This document shows, piece by piece, positions 1-8,630 of a stretch of DNA of 64,000 nucleotides. The stretch lies in the NCBI GenBank assembly GCA_913055915.1, contig CAJXKL010000003.1:103876-167875 (forward strand). The letters run 5' to 3'. The notes under the pieces were generated by a model. The model was not told where the DNA came from. It searched no databases and saw only the letters and a program-made list of their open reading frames with translations. Each line of letters opens with the position of its first letter. Position 1 is the stretch's first letter. The DNA is from an uncultured Candidatus Nemicrothrix sp. GTDB lineage: Bacteria > Actinomycetota > Acidimicrobiia > Acidimicrobiales > MedAcidi-G1. Position numbers and translations under genes: made by a program.

Positions 1-1394
1 ACGGCCTCTTCACCTTCGGTGAAACCACACACGAGGCCTATGTCAGACACCATGAGTTGATCTCGAAAGCCGAACGCTGGCTGGCTGAGAACGCCCCCCT
101 CCCGGCCTCCACTGCTGCAGGTCTTCCGGACCTGGACACAATCGCCCTGGCCGGACTCCGGCGAGACGTCTCTGAGGCCGCTGGCCAGCCGATGCTCCTG
201 TGTCGTCACTGCGACCAGGTCTCCACCCGCTTCGTCCAACGCAAGGACCTGGAGAGCCTGGCTACGAGGGGGCCCCTCACACCCGACCACGTGATTCGCA
301 CCAAACGCATTCCGCTGGTGGGCAGGGATGTCGCCGCCTACACGACTTCCTACGAGGACTACTTCAGGGAACACGAACACAGGGGGCGAACCGAACTGAC
401 GATGCTTGATCCGGCTCCACGCGTCGTGGTCGACCCCGAGTTCGGGGTACTGACCGCTGGCAGGACCATCGCCGCCGCAGACATCGCCTTTGACATCTAC
501 GAGCACACGATGCCGGCCCTCGAGCGTGTCGAAGACAATCTTGACCGCTACGAGGCCCTCGACGCCGGCCACATCTTCGACGTCGAGTACTGGGACCTTG
601 AGCAGGCCAAACTCCGCCTCGCCGGCCCGCCGGCGGAATTGGCCGGAATGGTCGCAGTGGTCACCGGAGCCGCCTCCGGAATCGGTCGTGCGTGCGCGGC
701 CGAACTGCTGGCACGTGGGTGTGCCGTGGGCGGCATCGACATCGACCCCGGAGTCGCATCCACCTTCGACAGCCCCGCATGGCTGGGCCTCGCCGCGGAC
801 GTCTCCGACCCGGAAGCCCAGGCAGCAGCCATCGCCGACATCGTCGAACGGTTCGGTGGACTGGACATCGTCCTCGTAGCCGCGGGCATCTTCGGAAAGA
901 GCACACCCATCAGCGGCCTCGACGCCGAGAACTACCGAATTGTCCAGGCTGTGAACGTCGACGCCGTTGTCAACCTCCTGCACACGACCCACCCATTCCT
1001 CGCCAGGTCCCCGGTCGGAGGCCGCGTCTCGATCATCGGCTCCAAGAACGTGGCAGCACCCGGAAAGGGGGCTCTCTCCTACTCGACCTCCAAGGCTGCC
1101 CTCAGCCAGGTTGCCCGTGTGGCCACCCTTGAATGGGCCGATGATGCAATCCGCGTCAACACAGTCCACCCTGACGCCGTGTTCGACACGGGCCTCTGGA
1201 ACGACGAGCTGCTCAGGGAGAGAGCCGACAACTACGGCCTGACCGTCGACGAGTACAAGACGCGAAACCTTCTGCGAACTGAGGTCACCTCAGCCGGGGT
1301 GGCAAGGGTCGCCGTCGAATTGTGTACCGACACGTTCTCCGCCACGACGGGTGCACACATCCCGATCGACGGCGGAAATGAGCGGGTCGTCTAG
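1..1394 (+). CDS. Bifunctional class II aldolase / short-chain dehydrogenase, 5'-truncated by the window edge
   Basis: The reading frame is open from base 3, so the gene begins upstream of the window. An in-frame TTG at 57 is not a convincing start, because the translated bases before it (GLFTFGE, then HEAY) match the end of an aldolase/adducin-type domain. The visible part is an aldolase tail and linker followed by an SDR domain. The SDR has the cofactor motif TGAASGIG (about bases 660-683), an NVD segment and the catalytic pair in YSTSK (about 1081-1095). The layout matches RhaD-type fusion proteins, which cleave a deoxyketose 1-phosphate and have a dehydrogenase domain presumed to act on the aldehyde. 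The true sugar substrate cannot be read from this fragment. The amidohydrolase follows after 6 bases, so the two are probably co-transcribed. Confidence 0.85.
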   Translation, partial: GLFTFGETTHEAYVRHHELISKAERWLAENAPLPASTAAGLPDLDTIALAGLRRDVSEAAGQPMLLCRHCDQVSTRFVQRKDLESLATRGPLTPDHVIRTKRIPLVGRDVAAYTTSYEDYFREHEHRGRTELTMLDPAPRVVVDPEFGVLTAGRTIAAADIAFDIYEHTMPALERVEDNLDRYEALDAGHIFDVEYWDLEQAKLRLAGPPAELAGMVAVVTGAASGIGRACAAELLARGCAVGGIDIDPGVASTFDSPAWLGLAADVSDPEAQAAAIADIVERFGGLDIVLVAAGIFGKSTPISGLDAENYRIVQAVNVDAVVNLLHTTHPFLARSPVGGRVSIIGSKNVAAPGKGALSYSTSKAALSQVARVATLEWADDAIRVNTVHPDAVFDTGLWNDELLRERADNYGLTVDEYKTRNLLRTEVTSAGVARVAVELCTDTFSATTGAHIPIDGGNERVV

Positions 1395-1400
1395 ACGCTG

Positions 1401-2705
1401 ATGGCTCAGGTGCGTTTCACCGCTGATGTCGTGGTCACCTGCGACACGGACAACTCCGTGTACGCCCCGGGTGTGGTTGATGCGGTGGATGGCAGGGTCG
1501 CCTGGGTGGGTTCGCCGGACGATGCACCCGAAATCTCCGACACCGTCACCGTGGACAACGTCGGTGGACTGATCATGCCCGGACTGGTCAACGCCCACTG
1601 CCATACGCCGATGACCCTCGTGCGCGGATCTGGTGACGGCCTTCCCCTTCACCGCTGGCTGACCGAGGCCATGTGGCCGCGGGAGGGCCGGATGACGCCC
1701 GCCGATGCGTGGTGGGGCATGACCCTGGGGTCCGCCGAGATGCTGCTCGCCGGGGTGACAACGAGTTGCGAGATGTACCTGTTCGAAGACGCAGTCGTCG
1801 ACGCCGCTAGAGCATCGGGTGCGCGACTGGCGATGACGCCCGGTGTCGTGGCGGCACTCCATCCCAGCGGTAGTGACCGGAGCGGTGAGATCGCCGAATT
1901 CTTCTCCAGACACCATGACCCGGCGGGGCGCGTGACCGTGGGCGTCGCCCCCCACTCCGCCTACGACCTCGGCGTCGACGCCGTGGTCAACCTGGCCGAC
2001 CTGGCACGGTCTCTCAACACCGTGCTCCATCTGCACCTCGCCGAGACCCGTGAGGAGAGTGCCGAGCTGGAAGCCTCTTTCGGCTGCTCAGTCACCCGGA
2101 TCCTCTACGACCAGGGTGTGTTCGAGGGTCGGGTGCTAGCCGCCCACTGCGTCTGGGTCGACACCACTGATATCAACCTGTTGGCTGCGAACGGTGTCGC
2201 CGTGGCCCACTGCCCGATCAGCAACATGAAACTCGGGTCTGGAATCGCCCCGCTGGCCGCCATGAGAGATGCGGGGGTCACGGTCGCATACGGAACCGAC
2301 GGTCCGGCTTCCAACGACTCGCTCGACCTCTGGGAGGAGGTGAAGATGGGCGCACTCCTCGCCCGGGCCCACTCACTCGACTCGACCTTGATCACTGCAG
2401 TCGAGACACTCTCCATGGCAACCCGCTACTCGGCCGCGGCGGTAGGCCTCGACGACACAGGTTGCCTGATACCCGGCAACGCCCTCGACATGATCCGCAT
2501 CGACCTTGACCAGAGCACCTTCGTACCGGTCACCGACATCGACGAACTGCTCGCCCACCTGGCATGGTCCGGATCCAGCCGGAAGGTGACCGATGTCTGG
2601 GTCGCCGGTGAGAAGGTGGTCGCCGACGGCGAGGTGCTGACAGTCGACACGGAGCGGGCCGTTGCCGAGGTCAGGGAACGAGCCCTCCGCCTGGCCGGGG
2701 CCTGA
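1401..2705 (+). CDS. Amidohydrolase, S-adenosylhomocysteine / methylthioadenosine / 5'-deoxyadenosine deaminase type
   Basis: A 434-residue cytosolic amidohydrolase. An HxH metal motif lies in NAHCHTPM (about residue 65). It is followed by the MTLVRGSGDGLP segment typical of MtaD-like deaminases, further metal or substrate residues in HLHLAE and AHCVWVD, and the catalytic aspartate region YGTDGPASND. MtaD/SsnA-type enzymes deaminate adenosine-derived nucleosides such as S-adenosylhomocysteine, methylthioadenosine and 5'-deoxyadenosine; other aminohydrolase substrates in this family cannot be excluded. The ATG start lies 6 bases after the aldolase/SDR stop. That neighbour suggests, by inference only, a link between nucleoside deamination and deoxysugar phosphate cleavage. 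Confidence 0.8.
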   Translation: MAQVRFTADVVVTCDTDNSVYAPGVVDAVDGRVAWVGSPDDAPEISDTVTVDNVGGLIMPGLVNAHCHTPMTLVRGSGDGLPLHRWLTEAMWPREGRMTPADAWWGMTLGSAEMLLAGVTTSCEMYLFEDAVVDAARASGARLAMTPGVVAALHPSGSDRSGEIAEFFSRHHDPAGRVTVGVAPHSAYDLGVDAVVNLADLARSLNTVLHLHLAETREESAELEASFGCSVTRILYDQGVFEGRVLAAHCVWVDTTDINLLAANGVAVAHCPISNMKLGSGIAPLAAMRDAGVTVAYGTDGPASNDSLDLWEEVKMGALLARAHSLDSTLITAVETLSMATRYSAAAVGLDDTGCLIPGNALDMIRIDLDQSTFVPVTDIDELLAHLAWSGSSRKVTDVWVAGEKVVADGEVLTVDTERAVAEVRERALRLAGA

Positions 2706-2840
2706 GGCGGGCCTACGGATCACACCTCCGGCGGCCCGTTCTGGCCGGTGACCTCGTCGACCATCAGCAGTGCCGCCCGACCGCCGCGGGTCTGGAGAAC
2801 CCGGCACCACGGGTAGATTCCCGGAGGTGCCGTGGCACGT

Positions 2841-2860
2841 ATTCCCGCCTACACGGGAAT
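2841..2860. repeat. Perfect 7-bp inverted repeat before tRNA-Gly
   Basis: ATTCCCG (2841-2847) and CGGGAAT (2854-2860) form a perfect stem with a six-base loop, ending two bases before the tRNA-Gly. A possible -10 box (TAGATT, 2814-2819) lies upstream. The hairpin would therefore sit in the tRNA leader, or it could act as a weak end for the amidohydrolase transcript. No T-run follows, so it is not a classic intrinsic terminator. Confidence 0.5.
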
Positions 2861-2862
2861 TC

Positions 2863-2936
2863 GCGGGTGTAGTTCAATGGTAGAACCCCAGCTTCCCAAG
2901 CTGATGACGGGAGTTCGATTCTCCTCACCCGCTCCA
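2863..2936 (+). tRNA. tRNA-Gly(CCC)
   Basis: A full cloverleaf. The acceptor GCGGGTG pairs with CACCCGC, the T-arm reads GTTCGATTC, and the anticodon loop TTCCCAA gives CCC. The 3' CCA is encoded (2934-2936). The 74-base length includes CCA. It lies alone between the amidohydrolase and the phenylacetate operon. Confidence 0.95.
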
Positions 2937-2986
2937 ACCAGCCCGTATGCACGGCGACCCCTGCCTGACCGGGGTGCCTCAACACC

Positions 2987-3014
2987 TTGACAAACTGATC
3001 AAAGGTTATATGAT
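2987..3014 (+). promoter_or_regulatory. Promoter of the phenylacetate operon
   Basis: TTGACA (2987-2992) and TATGAT (3009-3014) are separated by 16 bases. This gives a near-consensus housekeeping promoter about 35 bases before the paaZ start. The surrounding stretch is unusually AT-rich for this genome. A TGATC direct repeat (2996-3000 and 3011-3015) and an ACTGA/TCAGT pair (2994-2998, 3021-3025) flank or overlap the -10 box and could be repressor contacts; that is inference. Confidence 0.7.
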
Positions 3015-3048
3015 CGTCTGTCAGTAGAATTCGGGGGCCGGGAGACAC

Positions 3049-5118
3049 GTGCGCACACTTGAGAGTTTCGTGAATGGCGCGTGGCACGCCCCCGACAGCG
3101 AAGGGGTGACCACCAGCCACGCCGTGACCGGCGAACCCGTCGCATCCGTCTCGAGCAGCGGGATCGACTTTGCAGGAACCACCACATACGCGAGGGAGGT
3201 CGGCGGCCCCACCCTACGGTCCATGACCTTCCACGAGCGGGCTTCCCTCCTCAAGACACTGGGCCAGCACCTGTTCGCTGAAAAAGAAGGGCTCTACGAC
3301 CTGTCCACCGCCACCGGCGCCACCCGTGCCGACTCCTGGATCGATATCGAGGGCGGCGCAGGCGTGCTCCTCAGCTATGCCTCAAAGGGACGGAGGGAAC
3401 TACCCAACTCCACGGTCCTCCTCGATGGCGATCCCGAGATCCTGGCCCGGGACGGCTCGTTCATCGCCACCCACATGGCAACCTCCCTGAACGGGGTGGC
3501 CGTCCAGGTCAACGCATTCAACTTCCCCTGCTGGGGTGCCCTCGAGAAGTTCGCCCCAGCCCTGTTGGCCGGCGTACCAACGATCATCAAGCCAGCCACC
3601 CAGACAGCGTTCCTGACCGAGGCCATGGTCCGCCTGATGGTCCAGTCAGGGATCCTCCCCGACGGAGCACTGCAACTGGTGTGTGGCGGGGTCGGCGACC
3701 TGTTCGACCACCTGGGCGGACAGGACCTCATCGGCTTTACCGGCTCAGCCTCCACTGCGGCGTTCCTGAGGGCCCATCCGGCCGTGGTGGAACGCTCGGC
3801 TCGCTTCAACGCCGAGGCCGATTCCCTCAACGCGGCCATCCTCGGCCGCGAGTCAGGGCCCGGCTCAACCGAATTCGACCTGTTCGTATCCGAGGTCGTG
3901 ACAGAGATGACCGTCAAGGCCGGACAGAAGTGCACGGCCATACGCAGGGCGCTGGTGCCCCACCAGCACCTGGATGCGGCAACCGACGCCGTGGCGACAG
4001 CACTCGGCGAGGTAAGGGTTGGCGACCCGGCTGACCCCGAGACCCGCATGGGTGCCCTCGTCAGCACGGTGCAGAGGAGAGAGGTGCTCGACGCCATCTC
4101 GACCCTCGTCGGATCTACCACCGTGGTAACCGACTCCTGTGAGTTCCACGGTGTGGACCCTGCAAGAGGGGCGTTCCTGGCACCCACCCTGCTGCGCACA
4201 GACAACCCGACCAACCCGGGGGTGCACACCACCGAGGCCTTCGGACCGGTCAGCACGATCATGGGATACACGAACCCGGCCGACGCCATCTCGCTCACGG
4301 CCCTCGGTAGCGGGAGCCTCGTCGCCTCCATCTACACAGCCGACCCGGTCGAGGCGCGTGAGTTGGCCACCGGCATAGCGGCACACCATGGCCGCATCCA
4401 CATGGTTGACGCCTCGGTCGCCGATACCAGCACCGGCCACGGCTCACCCCTTCCCAACCTCGTCCACGGTGGCCCTGGCCGGGCCGGAGGTGGCGAAGAG
4501 ATGGGAGGCCTCCGCGGCGTCCGCCACCACCTCCAGACGACCGCCGTGCAGGGCTCACCCGACATGCTCACGGCCATAACCGGAGAGTGGATGCCGGGCT
4601 CCACCCGGTTGTTCGACCGCGGCCATCCGTTCAAGCTGAACTTCGATGACCTCAGCATCGGAACGGCTATCCGCACCAACTCACGCACCGTGACCCTCGA
4701 CGACATCGAATCCTTCGCCGAGAGCACCGGCGACCACTTCTATGCACACATGGACGAGGAGGCCGCTGCGGCGAGCCCAATCTTCGGCGGACGCGTCGCA
4801 CACGGCTACCTGGTCCTCGCACTTGCGGCAGGGCTGTTCGTCTGGCCAGACCCGGGGCCTGTCCTTGCCAACTACGGGGTCGACCGCTGCCGCTTCGCCA
4901 AGCCGACCTACCCGGGCGACACCCTCACCGTCCTACTGACCTGCAAGCGAAAGACGCTGCGGGCCGGAGCGGGATACGGCGAGGTGGCCTGGGACGCCCA
5001 GGTCAACAACCAGGCCGACGAGGTGGTGGCCGCCTACGACGTACTCACGATGGTCGCCAACCGACCCGGTGTGAACGGAGCACCACTCGAACAGACCGAC
5101 AATGGAGGCAACACCTGA
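3049..5118 (+). CDS. paaZ: PaaZ: bifunctional oxepin-CoA hydrolase / 3-oxo-5,6-dehydrosuberyl-CoA semialdehyde dehydrogenase
   Basis: The 689-residue length fits PaaZ (about 680). The first ~520 residues are an aldehyde dehydrogenase, with the glutamate in FNAEADSLNA (about 256) and the nucleophilic cysteine in GQKCTAIRRAL (about 295). The rest is a MaoC-like hotdog hydratase with the Asp/His motif GDHFYAH (about 560-566). In the family, the hydratase opens the oxepin-CoA ring and the dehydrogenase oxidises the resulting aldehyde in aerobic phenylacetate catabolism. The GTG start has GGAG four bases upstream. This gene heads the operon behind a strong promoter. Its stop overlaps the paaA start in TGATG. 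Confidence 0.95.
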   Translation: MRTLESFVNGAWHAPDSEGVTTSHAVTGEPVASVSSSGIDFAGTTTYAREVGGPTLRSMTFHERASLLKTLGQHLFAEKEGLYDLSTATGATRADSWIDIEGGAGVLLSYASKGRRELPNSTVLLDGDPEILARDGSFIATHMATSLNGVAVQVNAFNFPCWGALEKFAPALLAGVPTIIKPATQTAFLTEAMVRLMVQSGILPDGALQLVCGGVGDLFDHLGGQDLIGFTGSASTAAFLRAHPAVVERSARFNAEADSLNAAILGRESGPGSTEFDLFVSEVVTEMTVKAGQKCTAIRRALVPHQHLDAATDAVATALGEVRVGDPADPETRMGALVSTVQRREVLDAISTLVGSTTVVTDSCEFHGVDPARGAFLAPTLLRTDNPTNPGVHTTEAFGPVSTIMGYTNPADAISLTALGSGSLVASIYTADPVEARELATGIAAHHGRIHMVDASVADTSTGHGSPLPNLVHGGPGRAGGGEEMGGLRGVRHHLQTTAVQGSPDMLTAITGEWMPGSTRLFDRGHPFKLNFDDLSIGTAIRTNSRTVTLDDIESFAESTGDHFYAHMDEEAAAASPIFGGRVAHGYLVLALAAGLFVWPDPGPVLANYGVDRCRFAKPTYPGDTLTVLLTCKRKTLRAGAGYGEVAWDAQVNNQADEVVAAYDVLTMVANRPGVNGAPLEQTDNGGNT

Positions 5119-6044
5119 TGGGACGCACCTGGTCCTCGATGCACGACTTCGAGGTATTCCTCCACGGCGGGGGAATGGTCGAGGTCGACGACGACATGCC
5201 CGACGAGTACCGGGCAGCCGTGTTCCGCTTCATTGAACTGCACGCCAACAGCGAACTGATGGGCGGCCTGACAGAGCGCGACTGGATACCAAGGACCCCG
5301 GGCCTGCGACACAAGATGGCCGTACTTGCCAAGACCCAGGACGAGATCGGCCACGGCCACCTGCTCTACATGGTCGCTGCCGACCTCGGTGTCAAGACCC
5401 GGCAGGAGATGCTCGAGGACCTGTTCGCCGGACACTCCCGGTTCCACAACGTGTTCCACTACCCAGCCAGGACATGGGGAGACCAGGTCGCCATCTGCCT
5501 GCTGGTCGACGGAGCAGCGGTTCCCAGCCAGAAGTCCGTCTACAAGGACTGCTCCTATGGCCCCTACAAGCGGATCCTCAAGCGGATAATCGCCGAGGAG
5601 GGCTTCCACCTCCGCCTGGGCGAGGAACGAGCCCTCAGGATCGCCCAGGGAACCGACACCCAACGTGCCATGTTCCAACAGTCCATCGACGACTGGTGGT
5701 GGCCGGCCCTGCGCCTCTTCGGGCCCGACTCGAAACCCGACGACAGGCTTGCCCGCTGGCGCCTCAAGTCCGAGAAGAACGAGGTGATGAGGGCCGGCTG
5801 GGTCCAGAAGTTCGTTCCGATGCTGCACAGCTACGGGTTCACCGTGCCAGACCCCGGTCTCACCCATGACCCCGAAACCGATGTCTGGACGTGCGGGCCG
5901 ATTGACTGGGGACCCCTCAAGAAGACCATGGCGATGGACGGGCCGGATACCGCACGACGGATTGCTGAGGCGTCCGCGGCATGGGAGACCACCAGGTGGG
6001 TTCGTGACGCCCTCGATGCCGCCCCCGCCGGAGCGGTCACATGA
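5118..6044 (+). CDS. paaA: PaaA: phenylacetyl-CoA 1,2-epoxidase, catalytic diiron subunit
   Basis: A 308-residue ferritin-like subunit of the multicomponent oxygenase that epoxidises the ring of phenylacetyl-CoA. The carboxylate-histidine iron motifs are visible in KTQDEIGHGHLLY (about residue 75) and AEEGFHLRLGEE (about 160). The start ATG overlaps the paaZ stop and GGAGG lies just upstream. The stop overlaps the paaD start (ATGA), so the subunits are translationally coupled. Confidence 0.95.
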   Translation: MGRTWSSMHDFEVFLHGGGMVEVDDDMPDEYRAAVFRFIELHANSELMGGLTERDWIPRTPGLRHKMAVLAKTQDEIGHGHLLYMVAADLGVKTRQEMLEDLFAGHSRFHNVFHYPARTWGDQVAICLLVDGAAVPSQKSVYKDCSYGPYKRILKRIIAEEGFHLRLGEERALRIAQGTDTQRAMFQQSIDDWWWPALRLFGPDSKPDDRLARWRLKSEKNEVMRAGWVQKFVPMLHSYGFTVPDPGLTHDPETDVWTCGPIDWGPLKKTMAMDGPDTARRIAEASAAWETTRWVRDALDAAPAGAVT

Positions 6045-6520
6045 GCACCATGACCGTTGACAACACGCTGCGCGACAGGGCCGTCGCCGCCGTGGCAACC
6101 GTCGACGACCCCGAGATTCCGGGCGTTTCCATCGTCGACCTGGGACTGCTCGAGACTGTCACCACCACCGCAGATGGCACGGTCGCCATCGGCCTCATCC
6201 CGACCTTTTCCGGCTGCCCCGCACTCGCCATGATCGCAGCCGACGTGGAGGCAGCCGTGACGCTGCTTCCAGAGGTAGGCGAGGTCACCGTCGAATGGCT
6301 GAGGTCTCCGGTGTGGACGATCGAGCGCGTGACCGACGACGCCCGTAGGACCATGGCCACCAACCTCACCCTGGCGGTCAGGGCCGACAGCGGCCCGACA
6401 CCATGCCCACGCTGCGACTCACCGACCGTGGAGAAGTCGGAGTTCGGCCCCAGCCGCTGCCGGGCCGTGCACCGATGTGATTCCTGCCTTGAGGTAATCG
6501 AAGTCATGCGGGACCGGTAG
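6041..6520 (+). CDS. paaD: PaaD: DUF59/MIP18-family assembly factor of the phenylacetyl-CoA epoxidase
   Basis: 159 residues. The N-terminal half is a MIP18/DUF59 domain (VDDPEIPGVSIVDLGLL, then a conserved cysteine in FSGCPALA). The C-terminus has a four-cysteine zinc-type cluster (CPRC near residue 124, then CRAV and CDSC near the end). PaaD proteins are thought to help mature metal centres of the epoxidase system. The gene sits between paaA and paaB, an order different from the E. coli paaABCDE arrangement. ATGA overlap with paaA. Confidence 0.92.
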   Translation: MSTMTVDNTLRDRAVAAVATVDDPEIPGVSIVDLGLLETVTTTADGTVAIGLIPTFSGCPALAMIAADVEAAVTLLPEVGEVTVEWLRSPVWTIERVTDDARRTMATNLTLAVRADSGPTPCPRCDSPTVEKSEFGPSRCRAVHRCDSCLEVIEVMRDR

Positions 6521-6530
6521 AGGAGCAAAC

Positions 6531-6803
6531 ATGCACACATACGAGGTATTCCTGAAAAGAGACGGACAGGAGGAGTACCGGCACGCCGGGAGCATCAACG
6601 CCCCCAACGACGAACTGGCGCTCCTGTTGGCCCGCGAGAACTACCTTCGCCGCGCCGAGGCCGACCTCCTGTGGATGGTCGACCGTGCACACCTGCTGGT
6701 TGGTGACCGGGACTTCGTGGCACCCAACTCGGACAAGCCGCACAGGGACAACGACGGGCTCCTCGTGGCAGCCCACCGCAAGAGTCAGAGGGGGGGAATG
6801 TGA
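6531..6803 (+). CDS. paaB: PaaB: phenylacetyl-CoA epoxidase subunit B
   Basis: 90 residues, the normal PaaB size, beginning HTYEVFLKRDGQ and containing the conserved ALLLARENYLRR stretch. PaaB is a small structural subunit that bridges the PaaA-PaaC pairs. GAGGAG precedes the ATG by five bases. The stop overlaps the paaC GTG start (GTGA). Confidence 0.95.
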   Translation: MHTYEVFLKRDGQEEYRHAGSINAPNDELALLLARENYLRRAEADLLWMVDRAHLLVGDRDFVAPNSDKPHRDNDGLLVAAHRKSQRGGM

Positions 6804-7564
6804 CACCAATGACCCCGGGAACAGCTGAGTTCCTGCTCGCCTTCGCCGACGACGAGCACCTCATGGGACAACAGCACACCGAGTGGATCGGCATCGCACC
6901 GTTCCTCGAAGAGGACATGGCATTTGCCAGCATCGCCCAGGACGAACTGAGCCACGCCGCCCTCCTCTACGCCATCGTCACCGACAAGGGACAGGGTGGC
7001 CCGCCCGACGACCGGGCGATCGACCGCCTGGCATTTGACCGCAACGCCGACGATTACCGATCCGCTCAGATCGTGGAGGTTGCCTGCACAGGCTGGGCCC
7101 ACGCCCTTGTCCGCCACTGGCTCTACGACACCGCAGAAGAACTCCGGTGGTCACTCGTCGCCAGGTCGGAACTCGAGCCGCTCAGAGACACCGCTGCCCG
7201 TGCGGCCCGCGAGGAGAGGTTCCACGTTCGCCATGCCGACGGCCTGATCGACGTCCTGGTCCGCACGCCGGACAGCGCAGGCCGGCTGGCTGGTGCCGTC
7301 AACGACGTCCTGCCCCTCGCCACAGGCCTCTTTGACCCGGTTGCAGGTGAGGCAGAGGCTGTTGAAGCAGGTGTCACGTCGGCACCGTTCGACACGCTGC
7401 TGCCTGAATGGACCGACAGGGTCCGGGCCCGGTTTCCCGACATCGACATCGGTGCCATCGCAGCACCTGCCTCCGCGGGCCGGGCACGGAGGCACGAAGA
7501 CTTCGCTGCGCTGATGGCCCGGATGAACGAGGTCAGGAGCATCGACCCCACCGCTATCTGGTAG
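6800..7564 (+). CDS. paaC: PaaC: phenylacetyl-CoA epoxidase structural subunit
   Basis: A 254-residue ferritin-like subunit. It has DDEHLMGQQHTEW near the N-terminus, AQDELSHAALLY (about residue 52) and REERFHVRHADG (about 138). In the E. coli complex PaaC resembles PaaA but is not the catalytic subunit; the ExxH-like motifs are kept here. The GTG start overlaps the paaB stop and GGGGGG lies upstream; an ATG nine bases on is the alternative. No PaaE reductase follows, so electron delivery must come from elsewhere or from a different reductase. Confidence 0.93.
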   Translation: MTPMTPGTAEFLLAFADDEHLMGQQHTEWIGIAPFLEEDMAFASIAQDELSHAALLYAIVTDKGQGGPPDDRAIDRLAFDRNADDYRSAQIVEVACTGWAHALVRHWLYDTAEELRWSLVARSELEPLRDTAARAAREERFHVRHADGLIDVLVRTPDSAGRLAGAVNDVLPLATGLFDPVAGEAEAVEAGVTSAPFDTLLPEWTDRVRARFPDIDIGAIAAPASAGRARRHEDFAALMARMNEVRSIDPTAIW

Positions 7565-7583
7565 GCGAAGCCCGCTGCGGCGC

Positions 7584-7589
7584 TACGGT
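7584..7589 (+). promoter_or_regulatory. Candidate -10 box (TACGGT) for a leaderless start
   Basis: TACGGT ends six bases before the ATG at 7596, with no Shine-Dalgarno in between. This is the TANNNT spacing seen before several other genes in this window. It would let the proline-racemase-family gene be transcribed independently of the upstream paa genes. Confidence 0.5.
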
Positions 7590-7595
7590 GCCGCC

Positions 7596-8588
7596 ATGAT
7601 CCCCGGACCCGACGAGTCTCTGGAGACAACCGACTACCACTGTGCCGGCGAGCCCTTCCGAATCCTGGATGTCGGCCCCATGGAGGGTCGCACTGTCGGC
7701 GACCGCCGTGAGTGGGCGATGCAGAACCTGGACGACCTACGTCGCTTCCTCGTGAACGAGCCACGCGGGCATGCCGACATGTACGGCGGTTTCGTCGTGC
7801 CGCCCGACGACCCCGACGGTGACCTGGGGATCGTCTTCTTCCACAAGGACGGCTTCAGCACAGCATGCGGCCACGGCACCATCGCCATCGTCACCTGGGC
7901 GATCGACACGGGGCTGATCCCTGCCGATGGCGGAGTTGCGGACGTGGTCGTGGACGTTCCCTCCGGCCGTCTGCCGACGGTCGCCAGGCTTGACGGGGGC
8001 AGGGTTGCCAGCGTGCGGTTCCAGAACATCCCCGCATACGTCAGTGCAACGGGAATGGAGATGTCCACCACCTTCGGGATGGTGTCTGTCGACATCTCAT
8101 TCGGAGGTGCCTTCTACGCGTCGGTGGCCCTCGATGGGACCGGCCTCTCAGCCGACCGTGGGGGCCTTGACGACCTGATCTCAGCGGGGCGCCAGATACG
8201 GGCCGCCCTCAAAGGCTCTCCGACTGTTGTGCACACTCCAGATGACCGTCTCTCGGGCCTGTACGGCACGATCTTCCACGAGACCGTCGGTGAGACCCCC
8301 CTCCACCAGAGGAACATCACGATCTTCGCCGACGGCCAGGTGGACCGGTCACCGTGTGGTTCGGGCACGTCAGCGCGCCTGGCCCTTTTGCACCAGGCCG
8401 GCCTCGTGGAAAAGGACGACCTCTTCCTGAACGAAGGAATAGCAGGCGGCGTGTTCGAAGGCCGGATCACGGCAACCCCGAACGCCGGCGTGGTCACCAC
8501 GATCGAGGGGTCCGCCCACATGCACGCCACGAGCAGCTTCAACCTTGACCCCGATGACCCGATCGGCCTCGGTTTCCAGTTGCGCTGA
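7596..8588 (+). CDS. Proline racemase / hydroxyproline epimerase family protein
   Basis: 330 residues, the usual family length. Both catalytic cysteines are present, in ACGHGTIAIV (about residue 90) and SPCGSGTSARLA (about 252). This argues for an epimerase or racemase rather than a trans-3-hydroxyproline dehydratase, which has threonine at the second site. The substrate cannot be fixed from sequence: proline, 4-hydroxyproline or a related imino acid. It lies between paaC and paaK on the same strand but has its own candidate -10 box, so it may only be lodged in the phenylacetate cluster rather than take part in that pathway. Confidence 0.85.
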   Translation: MIPGPDESLETTDYHCAGEPFRILDVGPMEGRTVGDRREWAMQNLDDLRRFLVNEPRGHADMYGGFVVPPDDPDGDLGIVFFHKDGFSTACGHGTIAIVTWAIDTGLIPADGGVADVVVDVPSGRLPTVARLDGGRVASVRFQNIPAYVSATGMEMSTTFGMVSVDISFGGAFYASVALDGTGLSADRGGLDDLISAGRQIRAALKGSPTVVHTPDDRLSGLYGTIFHETVGETPLHQRNITIFADGQVDRSPCGSGTSARLALLHQAGLVEKDDLFLNEGIAGGVFEGRITATPNAGVVTTIEGSAHMHATSSFNLDPDDPIGLGFQLR

Positions 8589-8630
8589 CGCTGTGACCAT
8601 GCAACCACCCACCACCCATCCTCGGCCAAC

